From SG8-41 sp035259205 (GTDB lineage Bacteria > Pseudomonadota > Gammaproteobacteria > Burkholderiales > SG8-41): 19,677 nt of DNA. Both the position numbers and the translations under genes were made by a program. The notes beneath the pieces are model-generated. The model did not search any database, was not told where the DNA came from, and saw only the letters and a list, made by a program, of their open reading frames with translations. The stretch spans positions 1 through 19,677 of the forward strand of contig DATFWO010000345.1 in the NCBI GenBank assembly GCA_035259205.1, written 5' to 3'. Below are positions 1-9,424 of this stretch, one piece after another; positions within the stretch are counted from its first letter, which is position 1, and every line of letters begins with the position of its first letter.

Positions 1-124
1 GGGGGTGCGGTGCGCAAGTACCGGATGGCATGAAACCTGGCCATGATATCCAGGTATTGAGCTGGACCCGCCTGTTGCTCCTCGATCGGCGTAGTTCCGT
101 GGCCGCTCCGGACTAGGCGCTTTC
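1..124. other. Left-edge noncoding stretch
   Basis: No coding region can be supported here. The only visible structure is a small inverted repeat, ACCTGG at 35-40 and CCAGGT at 50-55 with a 9-base loop, without a T-run. It could belong to the leader of the downstream transporter gene or to the end of a gene outside the window. No convincing promoter was found. Confidence 0.4.
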
Positions 125-1015
125 GTGTCCCCGGCGCTCAAAGGCGCGGTGACCGCTGTAGGCGGTATCGCGTTGCTCACGGGGAACGACGCGGTCTCCA
201 AGTTCTTGACCGAGTCGTTTCCCGTCGGACAGGTGATCTGCCTGCGGCAGGCGGCTACGCTGCTGTTCATCGTGCCGTACGTAATGCTCGTGAGCGGCTG
301 GCGCGCCTTGCGGATCGTCTCGTGGTCGGGGCAGCTCACGCGCGGAGCGCTGTTCGTCGTGGGCGCGGCGCTCCTGGTGAGCGCGTTGAGCCTGCTGCCG
401 CTCGCGACGGTCATCACTATCATGTTCGCGAGCCCCACCCTGATCGCCGCCTTTTCGGCGCCGATGCTGGCGGAGCGCGTCGGTCCGGCGCGCTGGATCG
501 CCATCGTCGTGGGCTTCGCCGGAGTGGTGATCGTCGTGCGCCCGGGCGCCACGACCTTCGAATGGGCGCTGCTGATACCGGTCGCCGCCGCTTTTTCGAA
601 TGCCCTGCGCGACCTCATGACCCGGCGCCTGGTGCGCACGGAGACGTCCATATCGATATTGTTCTGGTCCGCATTGATCGTGACGGTTGCGAGCGCCGCG
701 ACCGCGATCACGGGATGGCGGCCGGTATCGCCGTCAGCCGCGGCGTGGTTCGTGGCCGCGGGGCTGCTCAACACCGGCGCGCATTTCCTGCTGATCGAGG
801 CGTTCCGTATGGCCGAGGCGGCCGTCGTGGCGCCCATGCGCTACACGTCGCTCATCTGGGCGACGATCTTCGGTTACCTCGTCTGGAAGGAACTGCCGGA
901 TGCATGGGTGCTGCTCGGAGCGGCGGTGATCGTCGCGAGCGGCGTCTACATGATCCGCTCGGAGTCACGCCCCCGGGCAAAAATCGAAACTCGATTGCCG
1001 ATCAACCACCGCTAA
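125..1015 (+). CDS. EamA/DMT-family inner-membrane transporter
   Basis: A 296-residue hydrophobic protein of the drug/metabolite transporter superfamily, the usual length for a ten-helix EamA protein with two repeated five-helix halves (roughly residues 8-139 and 150-275). The N-terminal stretch around GGIALLTGNDAVSKF has the family's first-helix pattern, and the segment near 91-105 (LPLATVITIMFASP) and its counterpart near 232-246 (EAAVVAPMRYTSLIW) are the conserved helix pairs at the end of each half. EamA members export amino acids, nucleotides or other small metabolites; the substrate cannot be read from the sequence. The start is GTG at 125; no strong ribosome binding site is visible and no better in-frame start is seen. 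It stands alone, 143 bases ahead of the next gene, with no obvious functional link to it. Confidence 0.9.
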   Translation: MSPALKGAVTAVGGIALLTGNDAVSKFLTESFPVGQVICLRQAATLLFIVPYVMLVSGWRALRIVSWSGQLTRGALFVVGAALLVSALSLLPLATVITIMFASPTLIAAFSAPMLAERVGPARWIAIVVGFAGVVIVVRPGATTFEWALLIPVAAAFSNALRDLMTRRLVRTETSISILFWSALIVTVASAATAITGWRPVSPSAAAWFVAAGLLNTGAHFLLIEAFRMAEAAVVAPMRYTSLIWATIFGYLVWKELPDAWVLLGAAVIVASGVYMIRSESRPRAKIETRLPINHR

Positions 1016-1023
1016 ATCCGTTA

Positions 1024-1042
1024 GCTGGCATGGCGGGCCAGC
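1024..1042 (+). terminator. Hairpin after the EamA gene (weak terminator candidate)
   Basis: GCTGGC at 1024-1029 pairs with GCCAGC at 1037-1042 around a 7-base loop, starting nine bases after the EamA stop codon. No T-run follows, so it is at best a weak or rho-assisted terminator, or a 3'-end stabilising hairpin. Confidence 0.25.
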
Positions 1043-1158
1043 AGCTCGAGGTGCGCGCACACGTTCCCATCTACGACGCGACTCGGCTACACTCATCGCT
1101 CAAGCTATGTGTGATCCTTGATTGTGACCTGCTCACTCTTCCTGCTTTCGGGCGAACC

Positions 1159-2811
1159 ATGCTGACGATTGACGACGTCCGGGCAATCCCGTTGTTTTCT
1201 GCGCTGGCAGCGGTCGAACTGGAGCGTCTAGCGCGGACGTCCGCCGACCTGCATCTCGCTCCTGGAGAGTTTGCCGTTCCCGAGGGCGGAGACCCCGCAC
1301 TCTACGCGGTTCTCTCGGGCAAGATCGAAGTGGTCAAGGTGTTCGACGGTGTCGAACGAAGGCTGGGCTGGCGCGTACCGGGCGCGATTTTTGGCGAGGT
1401 GCCGATTGCCCTTGGCAGTCCGTTTCCGGGCGGCTATCGCGCGGTTGAACCCTCCCGGGTCTTTCGTGTGGATCTCAAGGAATATTACGCCGTTGCCGCG
1501 GCGTCGCCGGAGGTTTCGGCCAAGGTCGGAGCTCTCGCACGCGAGCGCATCGGAGGGCTTCAGGGCATCGCTGCCGAACCGCCCAAGCCGCGCGTGACGA
1601 TGGTCGGCAACCGCTGGGACAGCGCCTGCACCGAATTAAGAAAGTTCCTCGCGCGCAACCAGATCAGCTACGAGTGGATGACGCCCGATGCGCCTGAGCT
1701 TTCGACGCGCTGGCCCGGACTCCGTGCGTCGGACGACGAATGCCCGGCGTTGAGGCTGGCCGACGGGACCGCCCTCTGCCGACCTGCGACGCGCGACCTT
1801 GCCCGGCTGCTCGGCCTTCAAACGAGTCCGGGCTCCGAAGAATACGACACCCTGATCATCGGCGGCGGGCCGGCGGGCCTCGCGGCCGCGGTGTATGGCG
1901 CGTCCGAGGGACTGCGCACCGTGGTGGTGGAGCGCGAGGCACCCGGAGGTCAGGCCGGGACGTCCTCGCGCATCGAGAACTATCTCGGCTTTCCCAGCGG
2001 GGTGTCAGGCGACGAGCTCGCGAGCCGTGCGCTGCGGCAGGCAAAGCGGCTCGGGGCGGAGATTCTGGTCACACGCTCGGTCGCCCGCATCGATCCGGCA
2101 AGTCGTCGGGTCTATCTCGATGGCGAAGACGTCATCCGGGCGCGGACTGTCATCCTTGCCACCGGCGTCACATGGCGGCGCCTCGCCATCGATGGCTTCG
2201 ATCGGCTCATCGGCAAGGGCATCTACTACGGCGCGGCGCGCAGCGAAGCGAGCGCCACCCATGGACTGGACGTCTACCTCATTGGTGCCGGAAACTCGGC
2301 CGGTCAGGCCGCTTTATACTTTGCCAATCATGCGCGCAGGGTGACACTCGTCGTCCGCGGTGATTCCCTGGAAAGAGGCATGTCCCGCTACCTGGTCGAG
2401 CAGCTCGGCGGGAGGTCGAACGTAGCGGTCCAACTCCGGTCCCAGGTGGTCGCCGCGCATGGTGATGCCAACCTCACGGCGATCGACGTACGCGATGACG
2501 CGAGCGCAGAGGTGCGCCGATGCGACTGTGGCGGTCTTTTCGTCTTCATTGGAGCCGACGCGGAGACCGACTGGCTGCCGGCAGACATCGCGCGCGACGC
2601 ACGAGGGTACGTCCTGACCGGTGACGACGTGGTGAAGGCCGGGCGCTGGTCGCTCGGCCGCGATCCCTATCTACTCGAATCGAGTGTCCCCGGTGTCTTC
2701 GCCTGTGGGGATGTGAGATTGAGCCCGATCAAACGCGTCGCTTCCGCGGTCGGCGAAGGCAGCATGGCGATCGCCTTCGTCCACAAATATCTGCAGCAGG
2801 ACGCGCGGTAG
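1159..2811 (+). CDS. FAD-dependent pyridine nucleotide oxidoreductase with cNMP-binding-like and glutaredoxin-like domains
   Basis: A 550-residue three-part protein. Residues about 1-130 form a cyclic-nucleotide-binding-like domain that keeps the FGE of the phosphate-binding cassette (FGEVPIALG) but not the usual following Arg-Ala pair, so nucleotide binding is doubtful. Residues about 146-225 look like a glutaredoxin-fold domain with D154-S-A-C157 where CxxC would be. Residues about 230-550 are a thioredoxin-reductase-like module: FAD motif GGGPAG at 235-240, GGQAGTSSRIENYLGFP, NAD(P) motif GAGNSAG at 376-382 and the FAD-binding C-terminal motif FACGDVR at 514-520. The CxxC that follows the Tyr in true thioredoxin reductases is absent: the aligned place reads YYGAARSEA (356-364). 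It therefore cannot perform classical dithiol relay; family members are usually annotated as cNMP-binding-domain thioredoxin reductases of unknown substrate. The frame stays open upstream into the EamA gene, but ATG 1159 begins the recognisable domain. Confidence 0.88.
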   Translation: MLTIDDVRAIPLFSALAAVELERLARTSADLHLAPGEFAVPEGGDPALYAVLSGKIEVVKVFDGVERRLGWRVPGAIFGEVPIALGSPFPGGYRAVEPSRVFRVDLKEYYAVAAASPEVSAKVGALARERIGGLQGIAAEPPKPRVTMVGNRWDSACTELRKFLARNQISYEWMTPDAPELSTRWPGLRASDDECPALRLADGTALCRPATRDLARLLGLQTSPGSEEYDTLIIGGGPAGLAAAVYGASEGLRTVVVEREAPGGQAGTSSRIENYLGFPSGVSGDELASRALRQAKRLGAEILVTRSVARIDPASRRVYLDGEDVIRARTVILATGVTWRRLAIDGFDRLIGKGIYYGAARSEASATHGLDVYLIGAGNSAGQAALYFANHARRVTLVVRGDSLERGMSRYLVEQLGGRSNVAVQLRSQVVAAHGDANLTAIDVRDDASAEVRRCDCGGLFVFIGADAETDWLPADIARDARGYVLTGDDVVKAGRWSLGRDPYLLESSVPGVFACGDVRLSPIKRVASAVGEGSMAIAFVHKYLQQDAR

Positions 2812-2844
2812 CATTCGTGAGGATCTTGAATTCCTGCAGGGCAT

Positions 2845-2870
2845 GGCTGCGCTAGCAGCCACGTTATAAT
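2845..2870 (+). promoter_or_regulatory. Candidate lutB promoter with inverted repeat
   Basis: A perfect TATAAT at 2865-2870 lies 47 bases before the lutB start. The position where a -35 box would be expected has no consensus; instead an inverted repeat, GGCTGC at 2845-2850 and GCAGCC at 2855-2860 with a 4-base centre, occupies it. This is the arrangement expected of a regulator-dependent promoter or a repressor operator (Lut/Lld systems are commonly controlled by GntR-type regulators), but no regulator gene is present in the window. The repeat could alternatively be a weak terminator for the flavoprotein gene. Confidence 0.4.
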
Positions 2871-2917
2871 TTGCGCGCCAGCGGGACAGCACACTAGGTT
2901 CTCGCTGGCGCCAAGTT

Positions 2918-4324
2918 ATGCAGATCACCTCGATGAACTTCAAGGCGCGCGCGAGCGGCAAGCTCGCCGACGCCAATCTCCAGGCCGCGCTCGCCAAGCT
3001 GCAGACCAACTTCGTGCGCGGGCGCGCGGAGCGCGTGGCGGAGCTCGACAACTTCGTGGCGATACGGGACGCAGCTGCCGCGATCCGGGACCGCGGCCTC
3101 GCCAGCCTCGATCTGTATCTGGAGGCGTTCGAGCGCAACGCCGTCGCCCGGGGTGCGGTCGTGCATTGGGCGGAGACCACCGACGAGGTAAACCGCATCG
3201 TATGCGACATCGCGCGGCAATACGGCGTGCGCAAGGCCGTGAAATCCAAGTCGATGGTGACCGAGGAGTGCGCACTCAACGACGCGCTCGAAGCCGCGGG
3301 TATCGAGGTCGTGGAAACCGATCTCGGCGAGTACATCCTCCAGCTCGGGCGGGAGCCGCCTTCGCACATCATTGCGCCGGTGGTACACAAGAACAAGGAG
3401 GAAGTGTCGGACCTGTTCGAGGAAAAGCACGGCTTGCCCCGAAAATCCGACATCGGCGAGCTCATGCGGGAGGCGCGCGCTATCCTGCGGGAACATTTCA
3501 TATCCGCCGACATGGGCATTTCGGGCGCCAATTTTCTGGTGGCGGAAACCGGTTCGACCCTGATCGTCACCAACGAAGGCAACGGCCGCATGGTGACGAC
3601 GCTGCCGCGCGTGCACGTGGCGATCACCGGGATCGAAAAGGTCGTGCCCACCTTGGAAGACGTTGCGACCCTCATGAGGCTGTTGCCGCCGCACGGTACC
3701 GGACAGACGATATCGAACTATATTTCGGTGACCACGGGCGTGAAGGGGACCGATGATCGCGATGGCCCGGAGCACTTTCACATCATCCTCGTCGACGGTG
3801 GGCGAACAAAGCTGATCGGCGGCGACATGCAGCCCATGTTGCGGTGCATCCGCTGCGGCGCCTGCATGAACCATTGCCCGGTGTACCAATCGGTAGGCGG
3901 GCACGCCTACGGCTGGGTCTATCCGGGGCCCATGGGCTCCATCCTCACTCCCGTTTACGCGGGCCTCGACCGGGCGCTCGATCTGCCCAATGCGTCAACG
4001 TTCTGCAACCAGTGCGGCGTAGCCTGCCCGGTGAAGATTCCGTTGCCGGATTTGATGCGCAAACTGCGCGAGCGGCAGTTCGATCTCAAGTTGAAGCCCT
4101 GGCGCGAGCGGCTCGGGCTCGCGCTATGGAGCTGGTGTGTCCGGCGCCCGGCGGTTTATGCGATGATTTCAGCAATCGGCGCGCGCCTCCTCGCATGGAT
4201 GGGCGGCGCTCAGCGGCTCATCCATTCGTTGCCGTTTGGCGGCGGCTGGACGAAGGGGCGCGACCTGCCCGCACCGGAAGGAAAGACATTCCGCGAGCTG
4301 TACCGCGGAAAGCGGAGTTCATAG
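2918..4324 (+). CDS. lutB: LutB/LldF-type lactate utilisation iron-sulfur protein
   Basis: A 468-residue protein matching the usual LutB size. The N-terminal two thirds is a LUD domain, including VAETGSTLIVTNEGNGRM and the following TTLPRVHVAITGIEKV segment typical of LutB. A ferredoxin-like region follows, with two cysteine clusters: C310-I-R-C313-G-A-C316 followed by C320-P, and C363-N-Q-C366 with C370-P-V-K-I-P. These fit two 4Fe-4S clusters. The C-terminal tail has the family's conserved ending with W and RELY residues. With LutA and LutC, LutB forms a cytoplasmic complex that oxidises L-lactate to pyruvate. Here lutC lies 1.7 kb downstream and lutA is not seen. The start ATG 2918 lacks a clear Shine-Dalgarno; ATG 2933 is an alternative. 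Confidence 0.93.
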   Translation: MQITSMNFKARASGKLADANLQAALAKLQTNFVRGRAERVAELDNFVAIRDAAAAIRDRGLASLDLYLEAFERNAVARGAVVHWAETTDEVNRIVCDIARQYGVRKAVKSKSMVTEECALNDALEAAGIEVVETDLGEYILQLGREPPSHIIAPVVHKNKEEVSDLFEEKHGLPRKSDIGELMREARAILREHFISADMGISGANFLVAETGSTLIVTNEGNGRMVTTLPRVHVAITGIEKVVPTLEDVATLMRLLPPHGTGQTISNYISVTTGVKGTDDRDGPEHFHIILVDGGRTKLIGGDMQPMLRCIRCGACMNHCPVYQSVGGHAYGWVYPGPMGSILTPVYAGLDRALDLPNASTFCNQCGVACPVKIPLPDLMRKLRERQFDLKLKPWRERLGLALWSWCVRRPAVYAMISAIGARLLAWMGGAQRLIHSLPFGGGWTKGRDLPAPEGKTFRELYRGKRSS

Positions 4325-4367
4325 ACACGTGGCCGAAATGTTTTGACCTGGGTTAGAGGAGCTTACG

Positions 4368-5888
<1,521 letters not shown>

Positions 5889-5997
5889 TGACGGGTGACG
5901 GGGCGCGTCGAGGGGTGGAGCAGGGCCCCCACCTTGGTTTGGGGATACGACCCCCGGGTGACGCGCGGGGCGGCCTACATGACGACCATGATTCTGT

Positions 5998-6690
5998 ATG
6001 ACTATCGGACAAAGGCCGCCGCCGAGTGACGGCGCGCGCGGCCGCATCCTCGCGCGCATTCGCGCCCGGCAGGGAAAGGCGGCTGCGCCCGCGGCTGCCG
6101 AGCGCGACGCGGTCAACGCGCACATCGCGGCTCATCCGCAGAACGCGCGACCGCGCGTTGATTGGGACCCCGCTGCCCGATTCCGGGAGCAGGCGGAGCG
6201 GCTCGCCAGCACCGTAGATCAGGTCGAAACCCTGGATGCCGTGCCCGCTGCCGTCGCGCGCTACCTGAGGCACGGCGGATTGCCGCTCACTGCCGTGTGC
6301 TGGGACGAATTCGCCGACCTTGCGTGGAGCGGCGCCGGAATCGATGTCCTGCTTCGCGAAGCGCGCGACGCGGACCTCGTCGGTGTCACCGGCGCATTCT
6401 GCGCCATCGCAGAAACCGGAACCCTGATGACGGTATCGGGCCCGCGTACGCCGGCGACGGCGAACCTGCTGCCGGAAACGCACATCGCGATAGTGCGCGC
6501 CTCGCGTGTCGTGCGCGGGATGGAGGAAGCCTGGCAGCTCTTGCGGGACGAGCTGAAAGTGCCGCCGCGTGCGGTCAACTTCATTTCCGGGCCCTCCCGT
6601 AGCGCGGATATCGAGCAAACCGTCACTCTCGGCGCGCACGGCCCGTATCGCGTCCACATCGTCCTGGTGCGCGATCGGCCTGCCGCTTAA
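5998..6690 (+). CDS. lutC: LutC-type LUD-domain lactate utilisation protein
   Basis: A 230-residue protein with the LUD (YkgG/LutC) fold. The N-terminal helix RGRILARIRARQG, the central segment GVTGAFCAIAETGTLM, and the end segment FISGPSRSADIEQTVTLGAHGPYRVHIVLVRD are typical of LutC; the last resembles the Gly-rich GPSRTADIE motif of the family. LutC is the cytoplasmic partner of LutA and LutB in oxidising L-lactate to pyruvate. It follows mmsA after a GC-rich 109-base gap that contains a small GGGG/CCCC hairpin (5941-5955) but no U-tract. No good ribosome binding site precedes ATG 5998; two nearby upstream ATGs (5979 and 5988) are in one other frame that soon closes, so they are not the start. 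Its separation from lutB by mmsA is the odd point. Confidence 0.9.
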   Translation: MTIGQRPPPSDGARGRILARIRARQGKAAAPAAAERDAVNAHIAAHPQNARPRVDWDPAARFREQAERLASTVDQVETLDAVPAAVARYLRHGGLPLTAVCWDEFADLAWSGAGIDVLLREARDADLVGVTGAFCAIAETGTLMTVSGPRTPATANLLPETHIAIVRASRVVRGMEEAWQLLRDELKVPPRAVNFISGPSRSADIEQTVTLGAHGPYRVHIVLVRDRPAA

Positions 6691-6997
6691 GTCGCGCGGT
6701 GCATCCACGCAGCGCAACCGGGAGATCGAGTGAAGGGCGGCGCTGCACTGCACTGTCCAGCCAAGGACGTCCTTTTGCATCCCCACGGGGTTCAAAAAAC
6801 CTAGCGGGCACCCGCATTCCGGGAACTTTTCGGCTCAATAATGTCAATTGATTGTTAAATAAGAAAAATCGGGTCTGATTCTCGGTCTGACCAGGGGACT
6901 CGCCGGAGAAGATCGTGACTCGACACAGAGAACGCAGCGGATTGTTCATCGACCAGACCGCCGGTCCTGATCGCGGCCGGGCGTTTCACTGATCGCG
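6691..6997. other. Intergenic region between lutC and otsB
   Basis: This 307-base gap carries no supportable gene. Its middle (about 6836-6870) is a strikingly AT-rich patch in an otherwise high-GC region, with TTAAAT at 6855-6860 as a possible -10 element, so a promoter for otsB is likely here. No clear intrinsic terminator for lutC was found; the CCCC/GGGG match at about 6781-6790 has too small a loop to be convincing. Confidence 0.4.
6872..6959 (+). promoter_or_regulatory. GGTCTGA repeats in the otsB leader
   Basis: GGTCTGA occurs at 6872-6878 and again at 6884-6890, a 12-base spacing, just downstream of the AT-rich patch. An inverted copy, CAGACC, lies at 6954-6959, about 40 bases before the otsB start. 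The pattern could be a tandem operator with a distal half, or pairing elements in the mRNA leader. No known regulator motif is recognised. Confidence 0.25.
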
Positions 6998-7795
6998 ATG
7001 CAAGCGCTCAACCCCGCCGTAGACCTTCAGGCCTTTTTCGAAAGCCTCGGCCACGCGCGGGACTGCGTACTGATGCTGGATTACGACGGCACTCTGGCGC
7101 CATTCCACGAGCGCCCCGAATGTGCGCGTCCGTATCCGGAGGTGGCAGCCGCACTCGACGAGTTGATCGCACAGGCCCGTACACGGATAGTCATCGTGAG
7201 CGGTCGCGAGCTGACGGATTTGCTCCCGCTGCTGGCTTTCACGCGGCGCCCCGAGATATGGGGAGCGCACGGATGGCAGCGCCTGCTCCCCGACGGGCGG
7301 CGTGTCGAGCGCGCAGCGGAGCCGGCCATGAGCGCGAAGCTGGACCAAGCCGAGCGGCTCGCGCAGGGTCTGGAAGCTAAAGGGGCGCGGCTTGAGCGTA
7401 AGCCGGCCAGCCTCGCGCTGCATTGGCGGGGTCTAGGCGAGGCCAGCGCTGGGGGGATACGCGCGGCTGCCGCTTCGCTGTGGCAGCAAGTGCTCGACGG
7501 CAGGACCGTGGAGTTGATGGATTTCGACGGCGGAATGGAATTGCGCGCCCTCGGCCACAACAAGCATCATGCGGTGAAGACCGTGCTGTCGGAGACGGCG
7601 GGCGGCAGCGCCGTCGCTTATCTGGGAGACGATCTTACGGACGAGGATGCGTTCGCGGCGGTCAAGGCGCGCGGGCTCGCGGTCCTGGTGCGGACCGAAC
7701 CGCGCTCATCCCGGGCCGACCTCTGGATCCAGCCGCCGGACGAGCTCGTCGCTTTCCTCAAACGCTGGCGGGAACGCCGCGCGACACGGAATTGA
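6998..7795 (+). CDS. otsB: Trehalose-6-phosphate phosphatase
   Basis: A 265-residue HAD-superfamily phosphatase of the OtsB type, which removes phosphate from trehalose-6-phosphate to give trehalose in the cytoplasm. Motif I is LDYDGTL with nucleophile D28 and acid/base D30. The SGR motif (IVIVSGRELTDL) follows, then the WGAHGWQ segment of the cap-domain region, and the Mg2+-binding motif GDDLTDED at 210-217. Length is normal. It is the first gene of the trehalose pair: otsA starts 13 bases after its stop. The start ATG 6998 has no obvious ribosome binding site, but homology begins soon after. Together the two genes make the compatible solute trehalose from UDP-glucose and glucose-6-phosphate. 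Confidence 0.95.
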   Translation: MQALNPAVDLQAFFESLGHARDCVLMLDYDGTLAPFHERPECARPYPEVAAALDELIAQARTRIVIVSGRELTDLLPLLAFTRRPEIWGAHGWQRLLPDGRRVERAAEPAMSAKLDQAERLAQGLEAKGARLERKPASLALHWRGLGEASAGGIRAAAASLWQQVLDGRTVELMDFDGGMELRALGHNKHHAVKTVLSETAGGSAVAYLGDDLTDEDAFAAVKARGLAVLVRTEPRSSRADLWIQPPDELVAFLKRWRERRATRN

Positions 7796-7797
7796 TT

Positions 7798-7803
7798 GGG
7801 AGG
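7798..7803 (+). promoter_or_regulatory. Ribosome binding site fixing the otsA start
   Basis: GGGAGG lies five bases before the GTG at 7809 and begins just after the otsB stop codon. It decides the otsA start: the frame is open well upstream inside otsB, but only this position has both a strong Shine-Dalgarno and a start codon near the beginning of homology. Confidence 0.7.
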
Positions 7804-7808
7804 CCCCG

Positions 7809-9338
7809 GTGGGTCCAGGCGAACAGCCCGAGTACTCCGCTCCGCTGCGGCGCGAGAGACTGATCGTGGTCTCGAACCGCCTGCCGTTTCGTTTCCGGCG
7901 CGATGACCAGGGGCAGTGGCGGGCCGACCCGGCGGGCGGAGGCCTGGTGACCGCGTTGCTGCCGGTGCTGCGCCACCGCGGCGGCATGTGGATAGGATGG
8001 ACCGGGGCGGTCGGCGAGGACCCGGAGCTCGCCACCGCGCTCGATGCCGTGGGCAAGGGCGCGGGCTACGCCCTGAAATCCGTGCCGCTGAGCGAAGAGG
8101 AGGTGCATAACTTCTATTTCGGTTTTGCCAACGAGATCATATGGCCGCTCTTCCATGACCTGCAGTCCCTCTGCAACTTCGAGCCCGAGTACTGGCGCAC
8201 CTACTGCGAAGTAAACATCCGATTCGCGGATGTCGTGCGCAGCAACGCGGAGCCTGGCGACTTCATCTGGGTGCACGACTACCATCTGATGAGCCTCGCG
8301 GCGGAGCTGCGGCGCGCGGGCGTAAAGTCGCGGATCGGGTTCTTCCTGCACATTCCGTTTCCGCCGCTGGATCTGTTCCTGAAGCTGCCGTGGCGCATGG
8401 CCCTGCTGCGGGCGCTCCTCGAATACGACGTCATCGGCTTTCAGACTCTTCGCGACCGGCGCAATTTCGTGCAATGCGTGCGCGCGCTCGTCAAGAGGGC
8501 CGAGTTCGAGGGGCGCGGCCACGTGTTGCTCGCGTCCGTTCCCGGGCGCATGCTGCGCGTCGGCAGCTTTCCGATCAGCATCGACTACAATGCCTTCATG
8601 CGGCAGGCCGCGACGTCCGAAGTAGCGGAGCGCGCGCGCGAGCTGCACCGGCTGCTGCCGAACCGCAAGTTGATCCTGGGGGTGGATCGCCTCGACTACA
8701 CCAAGGGCATCCCGCTGCGGCTGCGGGCGTTCGAAAGCCTGCTGACCCGCTACCCGGAGCTGCGCGAGCGCGTTTCCCTGATCCAGGTCGTGGTGCCGAG
8801 CCGCGAAGAAATTCCCGAGTATCGCGAGCTGAAAACGCAGATCGAGCAGATGGTGGGCAAGATCAATGGCAGCTTCGTCAGGCCCGGGGGATGGGTGCCC
8901 GTGTGGTACGTGTATCGGAGCCTGGCGCGCCTGGATCTGCTTGCCTACTACCGCGCCGCCGATGTCGCGCTCGTCACGCCGCTCAAGGACGGCATGAACC
9001 TGGTAGCGAAGGAATATTGCGCGTGCAGCATCGAGGAGGACTGCGCCTTGGTCCTCTCGGAGTTTGCCGGCGCCGCACCTCAGCTCGCCCGGGGTGCATT
9101 GCTCGTCAACCCCTACGACATCGAGGGAGTGGCGGATGCGATACACCGCGCGTACCATATGGACAAGGGGGAGCGGCAGGCGCGCATGCGGCGGATGCGT
9201 CGTTCGATCCGAGAGTACGACGTGTTTTGGTGGGTGGATTCTTTCCTGCGCGCCGCCATCACCAAGGACTTGCGGGCGTTTCCGCAGCCCGATAGCTACG
9301 CCGGCGAGGTTGTCGAGGATCTTCCGGTTCTGTTCTGA
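7809..9338 (+). CDS. otsA: Trehalose-6-phosphate synthase (GT20)
   Basis: A 509-residue retaining glycosyltransferase of family GT20 that joins UDP-glucose (or another NDP-glucose) and glucose-6-phosphate to give trehalose-6-phosphate. Family landmarks in order: LIVVSNRLPF near the N-terminus, GMWIGWTG, WVHDYHLM from W154, RIGFFLHIPFPP, DRLDYTKGI at 293-301, and VTPLKDGMNLVAKEY followed by LVLSEFAGAA, the donor-binding region. The N-terminal extension before LIVVSN is short, as expected with the GTG start at 7809. The gene is 13 bases downstream of otsB, so the pair is almost certainly one transcript in the order otsB-otsA. There is no fused phosphatase domain, in agreement with the separate otsB. 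Confidence 0.96.
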   Translation: MGPGEQPEYSAPLRRERLIVVSNRLPFRFRRDDQGQWRADPAGGGLVTALLPVLRHRGGMWIGWTGAVGEDPELATALDAVGKGAGYALKSVPLSEEEVHNFYFGFANEIIWPLFHDLQSLCNFEPEYWRTYCEVNIRFADVVRSNAEPGDFIWVHDYHLMSLAAELRRAGVKSRIGFFLHIPFPPLDLFLKLPWRMALLRALLEYDVIGFQTLRDRRNFVQCVRALVKRAEFEGRGHVLLASVPGRMLRVGSFPISIDYNAFMRQAATSEVAERARELHRLLPNRKLILGVDRLDYTKGIPLRLRAFESLLTRYPELRERVSLIQVVVPSREEIPEYRELKTQIEQMVGKINGSFVRPGGWVPVWYVYRSLARLDLLAYYRAADVALVTPLKDGMNLVAKEYCACSIEEDCALVLSEFAGAAPQLARGALLVNPYDIEGVADAIHRAYHMDKGERQARMRRMRRSIREYDVFWWVDSFLRAAITKDLRAFPQPDSYAGEVVEDLPVLF

Positions 9339-9424
9339 CGCGGGGAGGCGGAGGCCGGCCGTGAGTGGGGCAATCCAGCGCCCGGCTCATGCCGCAAGCA
9401 TAAGCAGAGGTCCATAGCAGCCGC

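Noticed and set aside
1110..1132. GTGA...TCAC repeat resembling a CRP/FNR site upstream of the flavoprotein gene
   Set aside because: The half-site spacing is five bases rather than the expected six for CRP, and the outer bases do not match; it was tempting only because the protein has a cNMP-like domain.
322..1158. Upstream extension of the flavoprotein reading frame
   Set aside because: The frame stays open through the EamA gene, but that part has shadow-frame composition and the recognisable cNMP-like domain begins at ATG 1159.
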